The notes beneath the pieces are model-generated. The model was not told where the DNA came from, did not search any database, and was given only the letters and a program-made list of their open reading frames with translations. A program made the translations under genes and the position numbers. Below, one piece after another: positions 21,618 through 33,736 of a stretch of 64,000 nucleotides of DNA. Where the stretch lies: contig JAOANU010000006.1 in NCBI GenBank assembly GCA_034387635.1, forward strand, positions 496,001-560,000. Reading direction: 5' to 3'. Numbering within the stretch: position 1 is the first letter of the stretch; every line of letters begins with the position of its first letter. This DNA is from Rhodosporidiobolus odoratus. Taxonomy: Eukaryota; Basidiomycota; Microbotryomycetes; Sporidiobolales; Sporidiobolaceae.

Positions 21618-23111
21618 ATGGCTCGGAACCCTCAACAGGTGTGCATATGAGTTATCTACACGCTATGCACGAGCGACTGACCTGCTCCACGGCCTAGGAC
21701 GTTGACCACTTCTCTCGCCTCCCTCGCGATATTCTCACCAGCATCTTCGAGTGGGCGTATGGCTGCGATGCCTATGCGAGCCCTAAGAACAAGCAGAGGA
21801 TCGCTAGCCTCGTAGCGCCCATCTCGAAGCGTCTTCTCCCTCTTCAACCTGAGCAGCTGTTTGGCTACCTCGACGTCGGGTCTGCCGAGCGTCTCTCGAG
21901 CCTCTGCACCCTCGTCATGCTCAATGCCGACATCGTCAAGGCCATTAAGAACCTCGACATCAACCTTGGCTGGAGCCGGTGCGGAGGGTTTGCCAGGCCC
22001 GTCAAGGTCGAAGCCGTCCACCATCTTCCGAGCGTCGACAGCCTGCGCAGGCTCTTCAACGCCTTGATCAACCTTCAAGACCTCAGCGTTGTCGGCAGCA
22101 GTCGCGTCGCTCAAGCCGCGATGGACCCCATACAGGCGCCGAAACGCTTCCGCGAGCTTACTTCGTTGTGTGCGCTTTCCTTTTCTTTTCTTTCCTTTGA
22201 TTTCCTTTCTGCTTTACGCTCTAAATCGACAAGTTACGTTGACAGTCCTCCAAGCGAGTTTCGATGCGTTCAGCGACCCCTTCAACGTCGCGCACCTCGT
22301 GGGTCTCTCGCACTGGGCCAAACTCGAGAGCTTTACATACAAAGTCGAGCGTGAGGAGGCCTCTGTCCACATCGAGTGCATCCCTGGTTCCCACCTTCTA
22401 CCCTTGTGGCCTCCCGAACCCCTCCCTTCTTTCCCGAGCATCACCGGTCTCATAGTGACTGGGCCCCTCAGCAAGAGCATCGTCCTTCTGTCCCTCTTCA
22501 AGACCATGCCCAGTCTCACGAGCCTCGCTCTGTTCGACTCGTACGACCCCGGTGCCAACTTTGTCAGAGATCTCTTCAAAGCCCTTCCCAACCCTTCTCT
22601 CCTCGAGTCCCTTCGCTTCGAAAGGTCCGCCCCGACCCACCCCAGCGACCTCGGCCCCTTCCTCCCCTCCCTTACCCGTCTCCAGAGCCTCGTCGTTGGA
22701 GGCGAAGGCGTACAAATCAAGAAGAGCAGCTACGATGCCTTCCACAAGCTCCCCCTCACCTTCCTCTGGTTTACCCTCGGCCTCAAAGGCGTCTTTTCCT
22801 CCGAACTCATCAAGCTTGTCAAAGGCGCCGACAAGCACCCTACCCTGCGCCGCATCGACCTCGATCACATCAAGATGTGCGCACACGAGGGTCACTTTGC
22901 CGAGTGGACCAAGAGGTTCTCCCCTCATACTTTCCAGAAGTTCCTCGATGCTGCCGAGGCTGAGGGCGTCGAAGTTCAAGGAGACGCGTGTGATGCGTTG
23001 ATGGACTACGACGACAGTGTGCCTTTCGATGAGCTCCTCGATGGGATGGAAATGTACAAGGAGCGCTACGCCAACTTTGCTCGCGGTCTCGAGGAGAACC
23101 CCCTCTTTTGA
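21618..23111 (+). CDS. F-box/LRR-type protein
   Basis: Exons 21618-21638 (21 nt, MARNPQQ), 21698-22169 and 22246-23111 give 452 residues. The F-box-like start is FSRLPRDILTSIFEWAY followed by LVAPISKRLLPLQPEQLF, a layout common in expanded basidiomycete F-box families. Irregular leucine-rich segments follow: LQDLSVVGS, LESFTYKVE, ITGLIVTG, LTSLALFDS, LESLRFER, LQSLVVGG and LRRIDLDH. The product probably acts as a substrate adaptor for an SCF ubiquitin ligase, but the target is unknown. The donor at 22170 was chosen over one base pair earlier because only it keeps the frame into LQASFDAF. It is a diverged homologue of the broken gene on the other strand. Confidence 0.78.
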
Positions 23112-23422
23112 AGCAGAAGTCGACAAAGTCAAGGCGGAAGTCGAGCTTGTCATTATCAGCAGAGGGCGAAGCGTATGAGGAGCTTGTCAGTCACCAGCAG
23201 GATCAGAGGGGTATGGATCGAAGCGCTTGTCGAAAGTGTACAAAGAAATCACAAAGTCGCTTTTCATTGTTGTTCCCGCTGCGATACCGGTTCTTGAAGG
23301 CCGCTGCTTCCTCGTCACGACGCTAAGAGCGCTGTACACCAGCCGCGATGCGACGCAAGAAGGGGCAAAAGAGCAAGAAAAACGAGAAAGGTAAAACCGA
23401 GCCCTTCAACTGCAAGGAAACC
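23112..23422. other. Convergent intergenic region
   Basis: These 311 bp lie between the F-box gene stop and the lipoyl synthase stop. The stretch 23350-23395 is purine-rich. No gene is seen. Confidence 0.4.
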
Positions 23423-25022
23423 CTACACAGACGCCCTAACGCCCTCCATCAATCGCCGTTCTCCCTCCTTCGTAATCGCCTCAACTCCGCCATCCCTCCC
23501 CTTCAGACCCTGCAACAGCCTCTTCCCCGCACTACTCTTCAGCAACTCGTTCGCCTTGAACGACGAGCGGACGAGGGGCCCACTCGCCCAGTACAGGAAG
23601 CCTAGCTCTTCAGCTTGTTTTGCCCAAAAGTCAAACTTCTCGGGTGAGACGTAGGAGGAGACCTTCATGTGTCGCTTGGTCGGTCGCATGTATTGTCCGA
23701 AGGTAACGACGTCGACATTATTGGCGCGAAGGTCTGCCGGTGCCGGAAGCATGGTTTCACGTCAGAAACTCCTGTCCAGACTCGTCGAAGACTGAAATGA
23801 GCGAAGGCACGCACCCTTCAACGTCTGCATGACCTCCTCATCGGTCTCGCCAACTCCGAGCATCAAACTTGTCTTGGTGATCAACCCTTCCTTAGCCTCC
23901 TTCGCCACCCTCAGGACCTCTAGACTTTGTCTGTATTTGGCACGCGGGTCACGCACGTACGGCGTTCGCGATTCGACGGTTTCCATGTTGTGCGCGAAGA
24001 CGTCGAGACCGGATTGGGCGACGAGGCGGATGGCCGAGGCGCCGCCGGCAAAGTCGGGAGTGAGAGCTTCGACGAGAATATGCGGAGCTCTGTGGGGTGT
24101 GATCGTGTTAGTCGAATGGGATGAGGACAGAGCAAGGGAGCGGAGGCTAACTTGGATTTTGTTCTTCGGATGGTATCGGCGAAATGGGACGAGCCGCCAT
24201 CGGCCAGGTCTGCAGAGCATGAAGAGACATCAGCAATCGACTCTTGTCGAACGTGAGTAAGCGTGAGTAAGAAGGACGCACCATCGCGGTCGACAGAGGT
24301 CATGACAATGTATCCTACACCCCATCGCGAGATAGCCTCAGCCGTATTCTCGGGCTCGTGTACATCCAGCGGTGGTGGTGCTCGCGAGGTCTTGATGGCG
24401 CAGAAGCGGCAGCCTCGCGTGCAGGTGTCACCCATGAGCTAAGTGCGAAAGAAGGAATGGTGAAAAAGGGATCAGCGGCATTGTCGGGAAACGCTACGAG
24501 ATGTCAAAAGAAAAGCGCACCATGATCGTCGCCGTCGCGTCTCCCTTATCACCTCCCCAGCACTGCCCAATATTGGGACACCGCGCCTCTTCACATACAG
24601 TATGCAGCTTCAGACCGCGGAGGTCCTGCTTAATCTTGTTGTAGGAAGCGGAAGTGGGGATGTCGGTCTTCAAGTAGCTGGGCAATCGAGGGCTGGAAGA
24701 AGAAGGTGCTTTAGCTGCCACGGTTCTGGTGAGGTAAGCAATAGAAGCGGAGACGAACGTTTTGTTCTTGGTGAAGATGACCTTCTCCTTCTCAATCGGA
24801 ACGTTACCGAGGAAGGCATCAATCTCTGCGGCGTCGGCCCTGAGCTTCTCGAGGCGTGGTCGGTGAGGTGATGGGGTTGAAGGAATAGGTTGGGAAGAGG
24901 CGGTGGCGAGGGTGCGAATCGTCGAAGAGACGGCGCGGCGCTGAGCAGGGATATCAGGGTCAGCATAAGGTATACGGACAGGCTGTTACGCGACTTGCTG
25001 GTACGATTGACGCCATGCTCAT
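23423..25022 (-). CDS. LIP5: Mitochondrial lipoyl synthase
   Basis: This radical-SAM enzyme inserts two sulfurs into protein-bound octanoate to form lipoyl groups in mitochondria. Two nearby ATGs exist (25022 and 25016). The first exon encodes a short basic leader (MASIVPASR) and splices at GTAACA...CTCAG to [16 protein letters not shown], a typical transit peptide. The auxiliary cluster motif [13 protein letters not shown] and the radical-SAM motif CTRGCRFC are both present and sit on either side of an intron. Further signatures are [37 protein letters not shown] and [12 protein letters not shown]. The C-terminus has [11 protein letters not shown], containing the conserved Arg-Ser-Ser motif (usually RSSY). 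Several introns interrupt the gene. Length and order match the family. Confidence 0.93.
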
Positions 25023-25989
25023 GGTTTTATGAGGTGGACAAGGTTAAGGTGGGACTCTCATCAGTTGCACCAAAGCTTCCTCCTCTTCTCACGCTCTATG
25101 CAAAGCGCGCACCAGGGAAGCATCGAGTAGACTCTCGTGTGCCACCTCGAAGTCGTCCGAAGCGGCTGCGTGCCGCCGTTGTCTCTCTTCCTTTCCTCAC
25201 ATCCAAGCCTACCAAAGTCTCGAGTGCGCTGGTGCATGTGCCGGCCCAGGCATACCAGTACGGGTGATGCGTGGGCTATCTCGCTCTTTGATGCCGGGCG
25301 GGAACGTTACGAAACCGCCGAACGACCTCTCCTTTCTGGCATCAATCGGCTTTTCTCCTCACCGCCTGCCTCTTCTGCAGTGCGGAGAGATGGACAGCGC
25401 GATTCCAGCTGTCTGTGACGGCCCTCCGTCGAGGCTACCAATTTGAACACACGCCGCTGCCACTGTTCACGAACTCGCGACTTCTGTCCTCTTTTCTTCA
25501 ATCCTGCGTTCCCTCTATTGGCGCGACTTGGCTTTTCCGGTCCTCGGCTTTACCTGCCTGCGAGAGTGAGCGACGTTCCTGCTTGATGTGTACGGCCTTG
25601 GGTGTCTGCCGTTTGGCCTGGAATTTGCTGACATCGCGGCTGGCTTTCAAGGATTTCTTCCGATTTCTTGCTTTGCTGACCTGCCGAAGAGTGGACGCTG
25701 CAGCTGGATATGCGGTGTTTCCGATTTGTGTACTACGGCTGTGGCCGCGATTGCGGAGGAGGACGCGACAAAGGCTACAGAAACTCGCAATATGTGCTTT
25801 TCTTCTCTTCTGTTCTCACATTCCTGTCCGGCACAGCTTTGATCCGCCTCGTGCTCATCCGTATGCTCTACTGCGTACAAGGACTGTCCTTAGGACGTCT
25901 CAGAGGGTGTCGGCTATAGCTCCCTTCTCTCGCATCGACTCCGGTGTGTGCCGTCTCTCCCTCATCCTTGACACCTCAACCTCACGCCC
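25023..25989. other. 967 bp divergent intergenic region
   Basis: This region lies between the starts of lipoyl synthase and the JmjC gene. Open frames exist, the longest on the plus strand beginning at 25415. Their Cys/Arg/Leu-rich translations lack family motifs, and the longest overlaps the JmjC start in a different frame. I see no splice-supported gene. It is long for this compact genome, so an unseen small gene or non-coding RNA is possible. Confidence 0.4.
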
Positions 25990-27609
25990 ATGCCCACCTT
26001 CTCGCGAGCCGAACGGTCTCTTCGCAAGCTCGTCACCGACTATCAATCGCTGAATGCCTCGCAGATCGACGAGCTCACGACCGCTCCGACCCCGCTCGAG
26101 TTTTCCCGCTATGTCGCCGCGAACAGACCCGTCGTGATACGCAAAGCGGGAACGATCCCTGCACTGGAGAGGTGGTCAGACGAGTACCTTATCCGCGCGA
26201 TGGCAGAGAAGGAAGTGTTGATTTCGGTGTCGCCAAATGGGTGCGTTGCCTGTTCTCTTTCCGCCAAATTCTGGGCTTGATCGTCTTCTCTGTCTACATG
26301 CAGGAACGCAGATTCGATCGTCGACGGCGTTTTTGTCGAGCCCGCAAGTAAGTCTCGCACTGCTGTCGCAATTCGTCCGATCCGTTTCGGCGACCCCGGG
26401 AGCCTTACACCCAACAGACAACCTCGATGCCACCTTCGATGGACACGAGTCGATTTTCAAGACCTTCCGTGTAGGGACTGACACGCGCAGAGCCCTGCAG
26501 ACGTTCCGATGCCGCTGTCCCGCCTTTTCTCTCTGCTCAAAGCAGAAGAAACCGACCCCCAAAACGAATCGACCGACCCTGTGTACTACCTCCAGAGTCA
26601 GAACGGGAACCTCGCGGAGGAGTACGCTTCTTTGCGAGCCGACGTTGGAGAGGACGGGCCGGAATGGGCCATAGAAGTATTCGGTACTTTCCTTTACCGC
26701 AGCTGCAGGCCTACCTGCCAGTCGCTCCAAGACTCACTCTGATCAGGTCTACAGGTGAGTCACCCGACGTAGCAAATATCTGGATCGGTGGCCGAAGAAG
26801 CAAGACGTCCATGCACAAAGGTGAGCGAGTTCTTTACGCAATCTTGATTGGCCTTCTCAGCTCACCCACATGCCATTGTCCCTTAGACCCTTATGAAAAC
26901 ATATACTGCGTTGTCCGAGGCACGAAAACGTTTACCCTGCTGCCTCCGACAGAGGCTTACTGCGTTCACGGTAGGCAGTTCTCGTCTTTCTCGCCCTCTT
27001 CCCTTTTCCCCCGCCAGCCATCTTCATATTAGCCCATCCTGACGCGGTGTCCCCTCGGGTCTGGATGACGGCTGCAGAGCAACTCTACCCACACGCAACC
27101 TACACCTTCACCCCACCCTCCTCCTTCACCCTCGAGAAAACCTCTCCAGAACTCCTCCTGCCCTGGATTCCCGTAGACCCTCTCAACCCCGACCTGGACA
27201 AATACCCAAGGTACAAACTCGCCCGACCTAGGACGGTCACGCTGGAGCAAGGGGATATGTTGTACCTTCCTGCGTTGTGGTGCGTTGGCCTTTTCCCAGA
27301 GTCCTTCTCACTACTTCGTGACCGGTGACCTAACCCTTTTGTTCTTGTTCCACTTGCTCTTGTAAAACAAGGTACCACCAAGTCACCCAAACCCCTTCCT
27401 GGGGTCCTCTCGAGCCCGGTTCAAACCTTGATCGTGCTGGTACTACCCAGGCCGCCATCGCCGTCAACTGGTGGTACGACATGAAGATGGATGGTTCGTT
27501 CTGGTCGGCTATGCAGTTGATCAGGAGAGAAGTTTTGGCGTTGGATGGGAGGGAGGACATGGACGAGGATGACGAGAATGGGGGCGAAGAAGAAGAGGAA
27601 GAATCTTGA
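25990..27609 (+). CDS. JmjC/cupin-8 oxygenase, JMJD7-like
   Basis: This is a 2-oxoglutarate/Fe(II) dioxygenase of the JMJD7 type; in animals JMJD7 hydroxylates lysine in DRG GTPases. The protein starts [15 protein letters not shown] and has [19 protein letters not shown], then VSPNG spliced to [20 protein letters not shown] and [19 protein letters not shown] carry the HxD iron-binding pair, followed by [23 protein letters not shown] and, after an intron, YHQVTQ with the distal His. [10 protein letters not shown] is near the C-terminus, a strong JMJD7 signature. The tail is very acidic ([15 protein letters not shown]). At least six short introns interrupt the gene. Substrate is inferred by homology only. 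Confidence 0.87.
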
Positions 27610-28272
27610 GAAGGTACGTGGAAATGGGGAGTGAGAGCTGGTACCTGAAGTAGCATTGCCAGCTGCCAGCGTATGCAGAGTCTGAGCACAATGCTTAGGT
27701 GAAGCAGGGCACCCCCGCGTTCGGAAATGCCGCTGTACGCCTTGCTACTCAGAATGGCAGCCACAGCAGCGAGATATCATAATCCGCTGTGAATCAGGAA
27801 GACAGTCGTTACACAAGCACACGAAAGACGGACAAACTACCAAAGAAATAGAAGAGGATAGAAAGGTACGGCGAAATCAGAAAAGGGTGGGAGCTGGGGG
27901 AGGAACTGATGATGAGGCTGAGGGGGGGGCAGGGACAATAACGACGAGAACGGTAGATAGGTAAGGCCGAGTGCCCGCACGAAGGTCGGTGTGCGATGAC
28001 GAGAATCGAAAGAAGAAAGAAAAGGAAAGGAGCGGGCAGGACAGGAGAGGAGAGGACAGGAAAGGAAAGGGGCAGGGGCATCCAACCAAGCGGGGGGTGC
28101 GAAAGTCAAAGTATAGGGTGTCAAAGGCCGAGTGAAGCAAAGGAAGTGTGGATTGCGGGTGGGAGACGGCGACGATGAGGCGGGAACAGCGGGCTAGGCG
28201 GAGGATAGAGCGGCGGCGGGGCTGGGAAAGAAAGACGGAGACGGAGAGGCTGACGAGTCGACAAAAGCGCGT
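27610..28272. other. Convergent intergenic region with purine-rich tract
   Basis: These 663 bp lie between the JmjC stop and the RAC1 stop. Roughly 27995-28080 is almost pure A/G on the plus strand (GGAAAGG/GGAGAGG words), so a CT-rich stretch would lie in the RAC1 3' untranslated region. No gene is supported; open frames on the CT-rich strand are low-complexity. Confidence 0.5.
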
Positions 28273-29517
28273 CTAGCAGACGACGCATCCCTTGCTCTTC
28301 TTCTTCTCCCGCGGTGCCGGTGCAAGAACCGCCCGAATCGCCTCGTCAAACACGTTCTTCAGGCCTTTTTGAGTGAGCGCCGAACATTCCAAGTATCTGC
28401 GCAAGCAAACCCACTCAGCTTCATGCTCGACAGAATAGGAACGGCCGGAAGAGAAGAGGGTAACCAAGAAGGCAACCAAGACGCACCGAACTGCCGCAAT
28501 GTCCCTTGCCATTCCCGCCGCCTGCTGGTACGCGATCGGGCTCATCCTCCGCTCGCGCAGCTTGTCGATCGTGTCGCGGTCTTCGCGCAGGTCGAGCTTG
28601 GTTCCGACGAGAATGATGGGGATGTTGGGGGCATGATGGCAGATTTCGGGGTACCACTGCAAACAAGCCAGAAACAGAGTCAGTACGGCTGCGCTCTGGT
28701 CCGACTCGCGCCTTGCAGTCGGTCGCAAAGAACGCGCTACAGTCCCGGAAGGCCGCATCGTGGGCTCGCGAATTAAATCCCGCCTGCATTCGCATCCCGA
28801 AGGAAAACAGAAAAGCTGGAAGCTCACCTTTGTCCTGACGTTCTCGAAACTCGGTGGGCTGACGAGCGAGAAGCAAATCAAGAAGACGTCGGTCTGAGGG
28901 TAACTCAGAGGGCGCAAGCGGTCGTAATCCTCCTGCCCGGCCGTGTCCCACAGTCCGAGGTTAATAGGCTTGCCGTCGACCATGACGTTGGCCGAGTAGT
29001 TGTCAAAGACGGTGGGGATGTATTCGCCCTGCGTAAGGGGGATGGGGAGAGGAGAGGGGCGGAAAGTGAGTTCGAGGGTCCTCAGGGTGTCTGGACAGAG
29101 GGGAGAACCGAGGCGGGGAGACGAACTGGGAAGGCATTCTGCGAGGCAGAGTAAGGTTAGCCGAGAGCTGGGCGAGGCAACTGAGATAGACAAGGTGACG
29201 TACGGTGGTGTACGAGATGAGCAAGCACGTCTACCGAGAAAGAGAAGGATCGCGTCGCCCGACAACAATGCGAAGAGGAAGGAAGGGTGTCAGTCGCTGC
29301 TCGTTCGAGTCTGAGTAGCTGGACAGGAAGATGAAGCGCACTTTTCCGACAGCACCATCACCGACAACCTATTCGCAGAACCAGCCGACGAGGAGAAGGG
29401 ATTGTTAGTTGGGCCACTTGTACCGCCGGCGCGTCTCAGTGTCGAATGAACGCGCTTGACAAGGAGGGGCGGGACGGGAGAGAGACGGTAGCTTACAACG
29501 CATTTTATCGACTGCAT
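28273..29517 (-). CDS. RAC1: Rho-family GTPase Rac1
   Basis: Rac1 is a small GTPase controlling actin, polarity and, in basidiomycetes, filamentous growth. Exons 29517-29497, 29368-29342, 29230-29204, 29138-29127, 29028-28828, 28656-28487 and 28396-28273 give 193 residues. The P-loop GDGAVGKT is split over exons 2 and 3. The effector loop YIPTVFDNY, switch [27 protein letters not shown] and ECSALTQKG are all intact. Trp before DTAGQ (NLGLWDTAG) marks it as Rac and not Cdc42, which has Phe there. The C-terminus has a polybasic REKKKSKG and a CaaX box CVVC. The first four exons are only 21, 27, 27 and 12 nt. Confidence 0.95.
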
Positions 29518-29895
29518 GGTTGGATGTCTAAGGTTGAGATGAGGGTGAGAGAGAGGCGCGAGCGGAACAGGAGATGAGAGGAGGGGAGAGGACGAGGCGA
29601 GGTGCGAGTGACGGCTGTGATAGCTTGAGCAGGTGTATCTTGCTTGTTGGAGAGTCTGTGAGAGCGTTGCACTGTGATCGTAGACGGGTGAAAGCAGATG
29701 AGAACGCGTCGCCGTGTGTCCAACTCTCTCTCCAGAAGAGCACCCGGGTCAACCTTATGCAGAAACATGCAATCACCCTTGCCTTTCTTCCCTGGTCAAG
29801 CAGCACAGCAGCAGTTGCGCCAGCTCACAACTATAATACGCGGCGGACGCGAGGCGCTAAATCTGTTCCTGTTGTCCTCTTTCCAGAACGTCTAT
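29518..29895. promoter_or_regulatory. RAC1 upstream region
   Basis: These 378 bp lie between the RAC1 start and the LYS1 stop; both genes are on the minus strand, so the region should hold the RAC1 promoter and LYS1 3' end. GA-rich words near 29575-29600 are CT-rich in the sense of transcription. No named element is seen. Confidence 0.4.
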
Positions 29896-31495
<1,600 letters not shown>

Positions 31496-31665
31496 AGTGT
31501 ACTTCAGATGTGGTGTAGTGGTAGAAAGCGAAGTAAGTCTCCCAGAATGAGAACATGATCCGTCGTGGGTTGACTCGCAACTTGACCACAACTATCGCCT
31601 GAACAAGAGACCGGACCCGCGATACTATACACAGAACAACAATCCACCGTCCAGCAAACAGACTG

Positions 31666-33559
31666 ATGCGACCCCGCTCTGGTGGTGACGATTCGGTTCT
31701 GGCTCCCCCACCACCTTATGATGCGACTCTGTCTTCACCTCTGATCCCTCACTATCCACCTGGACCATCATCATCTACGTCACTCGCAACACATCCCGCT
31801 TTCAAGCACCCGCAAGCTCATCTAGGCCTCCCTTCCGGCTTTTTCCTCCTTCGCAATCGCGCTCAAGGCAAAACCCTAGACTTGCTGCACCACAAGACCC
31901 ACGAGGGGGCTCCGTCAGTGCTTTCCACCGGTGCCTCTGGCTAGAGGCAAGTCCTGATGAACAAGCGTGGGCAGATTCGGAGTCCACCCCGTGAAGAAAC
32001 CTACTTTGCGCGGTCTCTCCCTCCAGCACAACGGCAACAACCAGCTCTTCTTCCTAGACTGGGACGGCCACCTCGTCGCTGCAGCTGCATCTCGCGAGGT
32101 GGATGTCGTCGGTGCGCCTCATACTCCTTCTCGCCTTGCTGTTCATCCTGAGCCAACTCTCTGTTTCTTTCCCTCGTACTGTTACGCAGACGGCCAGCTC
32201 TCGCTTGCTCATCCACATCCTGTAGCGCAGTCACCATCAGCACTTTCGCACCCTCTCCCGCGTTTCCGACTTGATCCTGAAACCCACACCCTCCACGTCG
32301 TATTTTCCTCCGACCCCCTTCATCGCGGTCCTCACGCCCCTTCCGATTGGCGCGACGACGACTACATCGTCGAGGTCTTGCCGAGAAGACTAAAACCTGG
32401 CGGCGGACCAAAAACGTCCAATGTCATGCTCAGCGAGTTGAGCAGCAAGGCAGGAGGCGTTCTTTCCGGGCTCGGTAGCGGACTGGGAGAAAAGTTTAGT
32501 CAGCTGGGCCTCTTTGGCAGCAAGTCTCCCGGTCCTTCGTCACCAACCATGGATCGCGTCTCCTCGCAGGACAACAACCATCCACTGCCGCCGCTTCCTG
32601 TACCGGACAAGCCTCAGCCACCCACCTCACCTCCTTTGTCCCCGTCTGCCGCGTCTTCTGCCCGCCTACCATCGCACCCTTTAGCCCCCGGTGATCAAGA
32701 TCTCGCCGAGTCAGACTTAGACTCCGACTCCGACTCTGAACCCACCGCCTACCGTCCCACCCAAATCACCCGTCTCCCCCGAAACTGGCGTGACAAGTTC
32801 CCCTCCGCGGCTTTGCACACTAGGCCCTCTACCAGCTTTGGCGTGACACGCTGGCCTGCGAGCTCGAAAGAACTGAGGAGATGGAGGAGGAGACAGTGGG
32901 AGGTTGTACCGGTTTCGGTTCAACCTGTACCTGCCGCTCCGGAAGAGGAGCAGGAGCAAGACCTGCCTGGGACTGCAGACTCGGATAGTTGTTCGTCGGC
33001 GAGTAGAGAAGATGATTACGGTAGCGAGTCAGACTCGGACCTCTATGGCCCGGCAGCGCGACAGGTGCTTCCACCTCAAGCTTCATCTTCTTCTTCTCCT
33101 CCTCCCTCGAGCGGCACCCCCGATCCAACTCGACTCCTCTCGACCATCTCAGCCGCAGCTTCCACGGCTCAAGCGCACGCAACTTCGGCTGCCACAGTTC
33201 TAGGCGGGATGATTTCCGGTGCCTTCGCCTCGAGGGATGCGGATAGCGAGGGTGCCAGCGGCGGCGAGGCGGTCGGAGAGAGACGAAATAGCAGAGTTTT
33301 ACACGAGGGAAGTACTGTAGGAGGAAGGCGGAGGGAGATGAGTGAGGCTTGGGGCGATGCGGCGGAACTGAAGCAGGGGGAGATTGAGGGATTGGGGGTC
33401 GCAAGGGAGGACAGCGAAGCGGAGGGGAACGTGGCGATGGTGGATGCTCTAGTTGAGCCTTCCGAGTCGAGCCAGAGTGGGAGAGAGGGGGTCGTTGAAA
33501 CTGGGGAGGATGATGCCGGAAAGAGGCAGCAGGAAGAAGAGGTGGAAGCGAAGCGGTGA
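31666..33559 (+). CDS. Beta-trefoil (ricin-like) domain protein with long acidic/disordered tail
   Basis: Exons 31666-31913, 31975-32111 and 32190-33559 give 584 residues. The second intron is 78 nt without a stop, so the frame looks open through it. Residues ~60-200 read like an R-type lectin/beta-trefoil: GFFLLRNRAQGKTLDLL, then NNQLFFLDWDGHLVAA, LPRFRLDPETHTLHVVF and DDYIVEVLPRR. This resembles fungal proteins in which a trefoil-like domain binds an unknown ligand; the fold call is by pattern only. The rest is Ser/Pro-rich with an acidic stretch (ESDLDSDSDSEP), a WRDKFPS...RPSTSFG motif, a second acidic block and a C-terminal Glu-rich helix. There is no signal peptide, so it is likely intracellular. 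Role unknown. Confidence 0.7.
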
Positions 33560-33736
33560 AGTATGTTTTAGCCCCTTGTTGTCGTAATCTGATCTAAAGT
33601 GTATGACAAGTCTCTCGCTCTCAGTGGTTCTCTATGTCGCCGATGCAATTCCGTCGAAGTAAAGACGCCTATGACAGATCGGGAAAGCGTTCATTCCATC
33701 CGACTGGCACGATTACATGATACAGCTGACTCAACT

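Noticed and set aside
25415..26053. Plus-strand 212-codon frame upstream of the JmjC gene
   Set aside because: Its composition is Cys/Arg/Leu/Ser-rich without motif, and it runs into the JmjC start in a different frame.
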